Program-made: the position numbers and the translations under genes | The notes under the pieces: model-generated | Told to the model about the DNA's origin: nothing | Database searches by the model: none | The model's input: only the letters and a program-made list of their open reading frames with translations | Part shown: positions 59,486 through 64,000 of the stretch, one piece after another | Layout of the letters: each line of letters begins with the position of its first letter | How positions within the stretch are numbered: position 1 is the stretch's first letter | NCBI RefSeq assembly: GCF_024519455.1 | Contig: NZ_JALJRY010000011.1 | Coordinates: 186,001 to 250,000, forward strand | Direction: 5' to 3' | Source: Streptomyces sp. STR69 | GTDB lineage: Bacteria; Actinomycetota; Actinomycetes; Streptomycetales; Streptomycetaceae | DNA length: 64,000 nucleotides

Positions 59486-61255
59486 TCAGAAACTGGCCTG
59501 GCTCAGGCTCGGCGCCTGAGACAGCAGCCGGCGGGTGTACTCATGAGCCGGCGAGGAGAGCAACTCCTGGGTACTCCCCTGCTCGCAGACGACTCCGTTT
59601 TTCAGAACAACCGTGCGCTCGGCGAGAGCCGAGACGACGCCGAAGTCATGGGTGATGAACAACAACGAGAGCCCGAGCTCGTCCCGGAGTTCCGCGAGCA
59701 CCGCGAGCACCGCCGCTTGCACGGAGACGTCGAGTGCTGAGGTGACCTCGTCGCACAGGATCAGCTCGGGCCCTGCCGCGAGGGCGCGGGCGATGGCCGC
59801 TCGCTGCTTCTCGCCGCCCGACATCTCCGACGGGTAGAGGTCTCCGGCACGTGACGGCAGTCGCACCAGGTCCAGCAACCGGTCCACTTCCCGGTCGAGT
59901 TGTTCACCTGCCAGGCCGCGAAGCACTTTCGCGGGCCGGGCAATGGACTCCCTGATCCGGTGTCGTGGGTTCAGTGCCTCCGCGGAGTTCTGGAACACCA
60001 TCTGGATCTGACGTCGCTGTTCGATCGACCTCTTCTGGACCCGCGCGGCAAGAGGCGCGCCGTGCAACAGGATCTCGCCGGCCGTCGGCGGATGCAGGCC
60101 TGCCACGGCTCTGGCGATGGTTGTCTTCCCGCTCCCCGACTCACCTACCAGCGCAAGGCACGTTCCCCGTTCGATGGCGACGTCGATGTCCTGGGCCGCG
60201 GCGAGACGGCTGCCTTCGTAGCGGACTCCGACCCCGCGGAGCTCAAGGATCTTCTCCACCGTGTCGGCCGCCGAGTGCGCGGGGGTCGGTCCCTCGGTCT
60301 TCGCGTTCGAGAACGAGACCGGCCACAGCTCGCATCGGACCTGTCTGTCGACCAGCACCGACCGCAGCTCGACGGGGTGATCCGTGCACGCCGGGCTCGC
60401 GAAGTCACATCGCCTCGCGAACGCACAACCCGCGGCACGCTCGGTCGGAGGGGGTTGGACACCACGGATCGGAAGCAGTCCGCGCGGCTCCAGGTGGTCG
60501 GGCGTGGCCATGAGCAGGCCACGCGTGTACGGGTGCTGTGGACTTCCGAGGATCGCCGCCGTCGCTCCTTCCTCGATGACACGCCCGGCGTACATCACGG
60601 CCACCCTGTCGGCGAGACCGGCCACGACCGCGAGGTCATGGGTGATGTAGACCATGGAAACGCCGCGCTCCTCCCGCAGGCGACTCAGCTCGCTGAGGAT
60701 CTGGTCCTGGGTGCCGACGTCCAGGCCCGTCGTGGGCTCGTCGAGCACGATCAGGGAGGGATCGCACGCGAGAGCCATCGCGATACAGACCCGCTGCTGC
60801 TGACCGCCGGACAGTTGATGCGGGTAGCGGCGAAGGACGCCGGGTACGCCGCCCAGCCCGACAGCCTCCAAAAGCTCGCCGACCCGCTGGGGCGATGCCT
60901 TTCCCAGGTGGTGGTCGAGCAGGTCCCCGATGGCGTCCTTCACCCGGAGGGTCGGGTTCAAGGAACGTCCCGGGTTCTGCGGGACGTAGGAGATCTGCTT
61001 GCCGCGCAAGGCGTGGAGCTCACGTCCGACAGGCAGGATCTGTCCATCGATCTCAAGTGATCCCGAACGGATCTCGGCGCCTTCGCCGCAGTAGCCCAGA
61101 AGCGACAGCGCGGTCGTCGTCTTGCCCGAGCCGGACTCGCCGACGACCGCGAGGATCTCTCCGCGCCGCACGCTGAGGTCGACCTCGGAGACGATCTCGG
61201 GGCCGTCGACGATTCCGATCGTCAGGCCGCTGAGCCGGAAGGCCTTGCCACTCAC
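59486..61255 (-). CDS. Double ATPase of a dipeptide-type ABC importer
   Basis: 589 aa, GTG 61255. Two fused ABC domains (DppD-DppF type). First: AVVGESGSGKTTTALSLLG, LSGGQQQRVCIAMALACDPS, LIVLDEPTTGLDVGTQDQIL, followed by the oligopeptide-transporter C-terminal Cys cluster (CAFARRCDFASPACTDHP). Second: LVGESGSGKTTIARAVAGLH, MSGGEKQRAAIARALAAGPE, LILCDEVTSALDVSVQAAVL. Energises uptake with the two permeases. 83 bases separate it from HyuA; 8 bases from the upstream permease. Confidence 0.93.
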   Translation of the reverse strand: MSGKAFRLSGLTIGIVDGPEIVSEVDLSVRRGEILAVVGESGSGKTTTALSLLGYCGEGAEIRSGSLEIDGQILPVGRELHALRGKQISYVPQNPGRSLNPTLRVKDAIGDLLDHHLGKASPQRVGELLEAVGLGGVPGVLRRYPHQLSGGQQQRVCIAMALACDPSLIVLDEPTTGLDVGTQDQILSELSRLREERGVSMVYITHDLAVVAGLADRVAVMYAGRVIEEGATAAILGSPQHPYTRGLLMATPDHLEPRGLLPIRGVQPPPTERAAGCAFARRCDFASPACTDHPVELRSVLVDRQVRCELWPVSFSNAKTEGPTPAHSAADTVEKILELRGVGVRYEGSRLAAAQDIDVAIERGTCLALVGESGSGKTTIARAVAGLHPPTAGEILLHGAPLAARVQKRSIEQRRQIQMVFQNSAEALNPRHRIRESIARPAKVLRGLAGEQLDREVDRLLDLVRLPSRAGDLYPSEMSGGEKQRAAIARALAAGPELILCDEVTSALDVSVQAAVLAVLAELRDELGLSLLFITHDFGVVSALAERTVVLKNGVVCEQGSTQELLSSPAHEYTRRLLSQAPSLSQASF

Positions 61256-61262
61256 ATCCACT

Positions 61263-62135
61263 TCAGCGACCTCTCGACGAAGAACGCGTGTGGACGCACG
61301 CGTCCCCAAGCAGATTGACCGACACGGTCAGTGCGGCGATCGCGCATGCCGGCGCCAGCACGGACCAGACGTTGGTGGCCAGCACAGTGCGGTTCTCGGC
61401 GATCATCAGCGCCCAGTTGGCGGCCGGGGGTGCGGCGGCCAGGCCGAGGAAGCTCATGCTGGCGCTGAGGAAGATGGCGCCGAGCATGCGGGCACCCGCG
61501 TCGGCGACCAGACCCGGAACGATGTTCGGAAGCACCTCGCGACGGAGGATGGCAACCGTGCTTTCGCCACGAGCCAGGGCCGCCTCGACATATCCCTTGT
61601 GCGCTACCTCCAGCGCCATGGTCCGGACAACGCGGACCACCCCCGGGATCAGGACAAGGGAGATGCCGACGACCAGCACGGTCGCGCCGCGGCCGGCACC
61701 GGCCACCAGGACGAGGAGGACGAGCAACGGCGGAAAGGTCAGCAGCAGGTCCACCGAGCGGAGGATCAGCCCGTCGACGCGCTTGGTGGCCAGGGCCGTG
61801 TAGATGCCGACCGTGATCCCGACGGAGTACGTCAGCGCGAGCGCGGCCAGGGTGACGAGGATGAGCGGACTTCCGCCGTGGAGGAACCGGCTCAGGACGT
61901 CACGGCCGAGGAAGTCGGTCCCGAGGACCGTACCGCCGCCGGGCGCCGATCCCGGGATTCCGACGGGTTCGTCGATCGCGTGAGGAGCGAGGAGCGGACC
62001 GAGAAACGCACCGGTGAGAACGACGATCAGCAGCACCGCGCCCACGACACCGCGCACGGTGGTCAGCATGACCGGCCAACGAGCTTTGAGTCGACGTGTC
62101 CTCGGCGCGGCCGGGGTCGTCCGTGCGAGCGTCAT
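61263..62135 (-). CDS. ABC importer permease (DppC type)
   Basis: 290 aa. N-terminal helix and LLAPHAIDEPVG, GTDFLGRDVLSRFLHGGSPL, typical of DppC. EAA loop: VEAALARGESTVAILRREVL. Six membrane helices. ATG 62135 overlaps the DppB-type stop as ATGA. Confidence 0.92.
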   Translation of the reverse strand: MTLARTTPAAPRTRRLKARWPVMLTTVRGVVGAVLLIVVLTGAFLGPLLAPHAIDEPVGIPGSAPGGGTVLGTDFLGRDVLSRFLHGGSPLILVTLAALALTYSVGITVGIYTALATKRVDGLILRSVDLLLTFPPLLVLLVLVAGAGRGATVLVVGISLVLIPGVVRVVRTMALEVAHKGYVEAALARGESTVAILRREVLPNIVPGLVADAGARMLGAIFLSASMSFLGLAAAPPAANWALMIAENRTVLATNVWSVLAPACAIAALTVSVNLLGDACVHTRSSSRGR

Positions 62136-63193
62136 GCGACCGCCGTCCGTAGCTTCGGCACGACGAGCACGACAAGCAGGTCGGCCACGATGTTGATGAT
62201 CAGGAAGAGTGCCGCCAGGACCAGGACGATCGACTGGACCACCGAGGTGTCCTGCGACTGGACCGACGTCACCAGGACCTGGCCGATACCCGGGTAGGCG
62301 AAGAGAGCCTCGACCACGATCAGGCCGCTGAAGAGCAGTTGCAGACTCTGGGCGGTCGACTGGATGCCTGGCGCCACCGCCGTCCGCAGGGCATACCGAC
62401 GGAGCACCCTGCCCTCCGGAAGTCCGTTCAGCCGCGCCGAGGTCACGTGCTCCGAGTGGAGCGCCTCCCTGACTCCCGCTCTGATCTGGCGCGTCGCGAA
62501 CGCGCCGGAGACGGCGAGGAGCGTGACCACCGGAAGCACGAGACCGCCGAGGTGTCGCAACGGGTTGGAGTCGACGTCGAACAACGCCACGGGCTCGAAC
62601 CAGCCGAGAGTCGTGAAGAAGACGAAGACGAGGACCGTCCCGAGCACGAACTCAGGCAGGGAACCGAGGAAGAGAGTGCCGTACGAGATGGCGTTGTCGA
62701 CGGCTCGGCCCTCGTACATCGCGGCGAAGGTGCCCAGGAAGATGGTGAGGGGAACCAGGAGGACGGCGATGACGAACCACAGGATCATCGTGTTCCGGAA
62801 CGGTGCTGTGACCAGGTGTCGTACCGACGGATCCTTCGCCCCCTGGGCAACCGCGTGGGTGGACTTCCCGAGGTCACCGTGCAGGGCATCGCCCACCCAG
62901 TGCCCGTAACGGACAGCGATGTTGTGATCCAGCCCCAGTTCCGAACGGAGTTCTGCCAGCCGGGCCGGTGTCGCGTCCTTGCCGAGCGCCGTCTGGGCCG
63001 CGTCACCCGGTAGGGCGTTCGTGGCCAGGAAGATGAGAACCGAGAGCAGTGCCAACGTCAGGAGCCCCTGAGCGACTCGACGCACGACAAACGTTGCCAG
63101 GCCCCACGGGCCTCCGTGCCGGGCATGTACCCCGAGTGCGTCCGCCGGCTCAGGCTCCGGCCGGACGGACTCAGTTGGCGGCGAACCAGCCAT
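62132..63193 (-). CDS. ABC importer permease (DppB type)
   Basis: 353 aa from ATG 63193 (inside the end of the binding-protein gene). RRVAQGLLTLALLSVLIFLA, ATNALPGDAAQTALGKDATP, LRSELGLDHNIAVRYGHWVG are DppB hallmarks; EAA loop near VTSARLNGLPEGRVLRRYAL; VEALFAYPGIGQVLVTSVQS. The N-terminal 25-residue hydrophilic lead is longer than usual. Confidence 0.92.
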   Translation of the reverse strand: MAGSPPTESVRPEPEPADALGVHARHGGPWGLATFVVRRVAQGLLTLALLSVLIFLATNALPGDAAQTALGKDATPARLAELRSELGLDHNIAVRYGHWVGDALHGDLGKSTHAVAQGAKDPSVRHLVTAPFRNTMILWFVIAVLLVPLTIFLGTFAAMYEGRAVDNAISYGTLFLGSLPEFVLGTVLVFVFFTTLGWFEPVALFDVDSNPLRHLGGLVLPVVTLLAVSGAFATRQIRAGVREALHSEHVTSARLNGLPEGRVLRRYALRTAVAPGIQSTAQSLQLLFSGLIVVEALFAYPGIGQVLVTSVQSQDTSVVQSIVLVLAALFLIINIVADLLVVLVVPKLRTAVA

Positions 63194-64000
63194 CACGCAA
63201 CCGTCCATTGTTCACGAACCCGACCGGTCCCTCACGAAGACCCCGCAGCTTGTCGCCGGCGAGGTTCACGACTGACGCGTTGGCGTATCCGAGGAGTCCG
63301 CCTTCGTCGAACTGCTGCTTCTGGATCGCGGCCCAGCGCTCCTGCGCACGCGCCGAATCGGTTTCGGCGCACGCCCGGCGGAGGTTGCTGAGAATGCCGG
63401 CGCCGCCCGACTGGAGACCCCACCCGGAGTCGTTCTGGCCACCAGGGGTGAGGAACGATCGGTATGAACCTTCGAGTGATGCGGCAGGCGAGTAGAAGGT
63501 CGTGCGGAACGGGGCGCTCAGATAGCCACCCGCCGGAGTGAAGTACGTCTCCGGTGCCACCACATCGACCTTGACGGTGATTCCGGCGCGCTTCGCCTGC
63601 TGAGCGAACAGGGTTGCCGCCTGGGTGAACCCGTCGGCGACTCCGGACGTCTGCAACGTGACCCGCAGATCCGAGTGCCCTGCCTGCTTGAGCAGCGACT
63701 TGGCCTGGTCTATGTCCTGCACCCGCTTCAGGTCCGTGGCGTAGTACTTCACGCCGGCGCCGAGCAGATCGTTGCCCGGCGTGCCGAACCCGCCGAGCGC
63801 GCCGTCGATCAGTGCCTGCCGGTCAGCGACCATCCGGAGCGCCTGTCTGACACGCACGTCGGCAAGCGCCCCCTTGTCCACGCGCATGGGGAAGTTCCAG
63901 AGCGTCGAAGTCTCGGCTCCGAAGACATGCACCTTCCCAGCCGCCATCTGCTGACGGGCAATCAGATAGCTTGCCTGCGGAACGAGATCGACCGCACCCG
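63171..64000 (-). CDS. Extracellular solute-binding protein family 5, partial
   Basis: C-terminal 276 residues or so; the 5' part runs off the right edge. SBP_bac_5 features: ADVRVRQALRMVADRQALID, YYATDLKRVQDIDQAKSLLK, LRVTLQTSGVADGFTQAATL, FAQQAKRAGITVKVDVVAPE. Lipoprotein signal not visible here. It supplies substrate to the importer encoded downstream, likely a hydantoin-like or cyclic amide compound given the operon. Confidence 0.9.
   Translation of the reverse strand, partial: GAVDLVPQASYLIARQQMAAGKVHVFGAETSTLWNFPMRVDKGALADVRVRQALRMVADRQALIDGALGGFGTPGNDLLGAGVKYYATDLKRVQDIDQAKSLLKQAGHSDLRVTLQTSGVADGFTQAATLFAQQAKRAGITVKVDVVAPETYFTPAGGYLSAPFRTTFYSPAASLEGSYRSFLTPGGQNDSGWGLQSGGAGILSNLRRACAETDSARAQERWAAIQKQQFDEGGLLGYANASVVNLAGDKLRGLREGPVGFVNNGRLRDGWFAAN

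Noticed and set aside
1..64000. CRISPR arrays, rRNA or tRNA genes
   Set aside because: None recognisable on either strand.

Overview
The window is very GC-rich actinobacterial DNA, almost certainly from a Streptomyces. It carries the XRE/DUF397 and anti-sigma-type ATPase set, a bioF/bioBAD cluster, an AfsR/LAL-type regulator next to a secreted lipase, a c-di-AMP riboswitch in front of an NlpC/P60 hydrolase, and many GTG/TTG starts with GGAGG-type ribosome sites. I found no rRNA, tRNA or CRISPR array.

Three blocks can be told apart. (1) 1 to about 19.1 kb is the early and integration end of a prophage or phage-like integrative element. A long, tightly overlapping minus-strand operon encodes an RNA ligase, a hyaluronan/chitin-synthase-like glycosyltransferase, tiny membrane proteins, a tandem HTH-HNH protein, WhiB, HU, a 30-residue lipoprotein, TerD, a replication-initiator-like HTH protein, RecT, a YqaJ-type exonuclease, a LuxR-type regulator, a RanBP2-type zinc-finger microprotein, an excisionase-like HTH and an XRE repressor. 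Divergent from it are a second regulator, a membrane protein and a tyrosine integrase. (2) About 19.2 to 33.99 kb is host chromosome: an atypical ClpP, a riboswitch-controlled cell-wall hydrolase, an anti-sigma/XRE/DUF397 trio, biotin synthesis, a LAL-type regulator with a secreted lipase, a methyltransferase, a toxin-antitoxin pair and an ABC exporter. (3) From about 33.99 kb to the right edge lies accessory DNA. It starts inside an FtsX-type permease gene, cut after about 270 codons by an island whose first gene is a large serine recombinase; the missing 3' part of the permease is not in the window.

Inside the island, 36.2-40.2 kb is a graveyard of nested insertion sequences. Then 40.2-50.3 kb is a flavoenzyme/efflux cassette: two ArsR paralogues, two FAD monooxygenase paralogues, an MFS pump and a luciferase-like flavin oxidoreductase, tied together by seven copies of one palindrome (AGGTACGA-N6-TCGTACCT), six of them in pairs 39-41 bp apart. 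It also holds a secreted SnoaL-like protein and several decayed regulators, and is bracketed by related pieces of an IS5-type transposase.

Next, 50.3-54.1 kb is a three-gene recombination module with ATGA/GTGA overlaps: a tyrosine recombinase broken by an in-frame amber codon, a small HTH protein, and a large protein with about nine zinc ribbons ahead of a degenerate recombinase domain. Finally, 54.8-64 kb is a TetR-linked hydantoin/5-oxoproline-type catabolic operon: substrate-binding protein, two permeases and a double ATPase importer, then HyuA and HyuB.

The best candidates for something undescribed are the paired-operator ArsR regulon and the poly-zinc-ribbon recombinase module. Functions come from reading the proteins and motifs by eye; no database search was possible.
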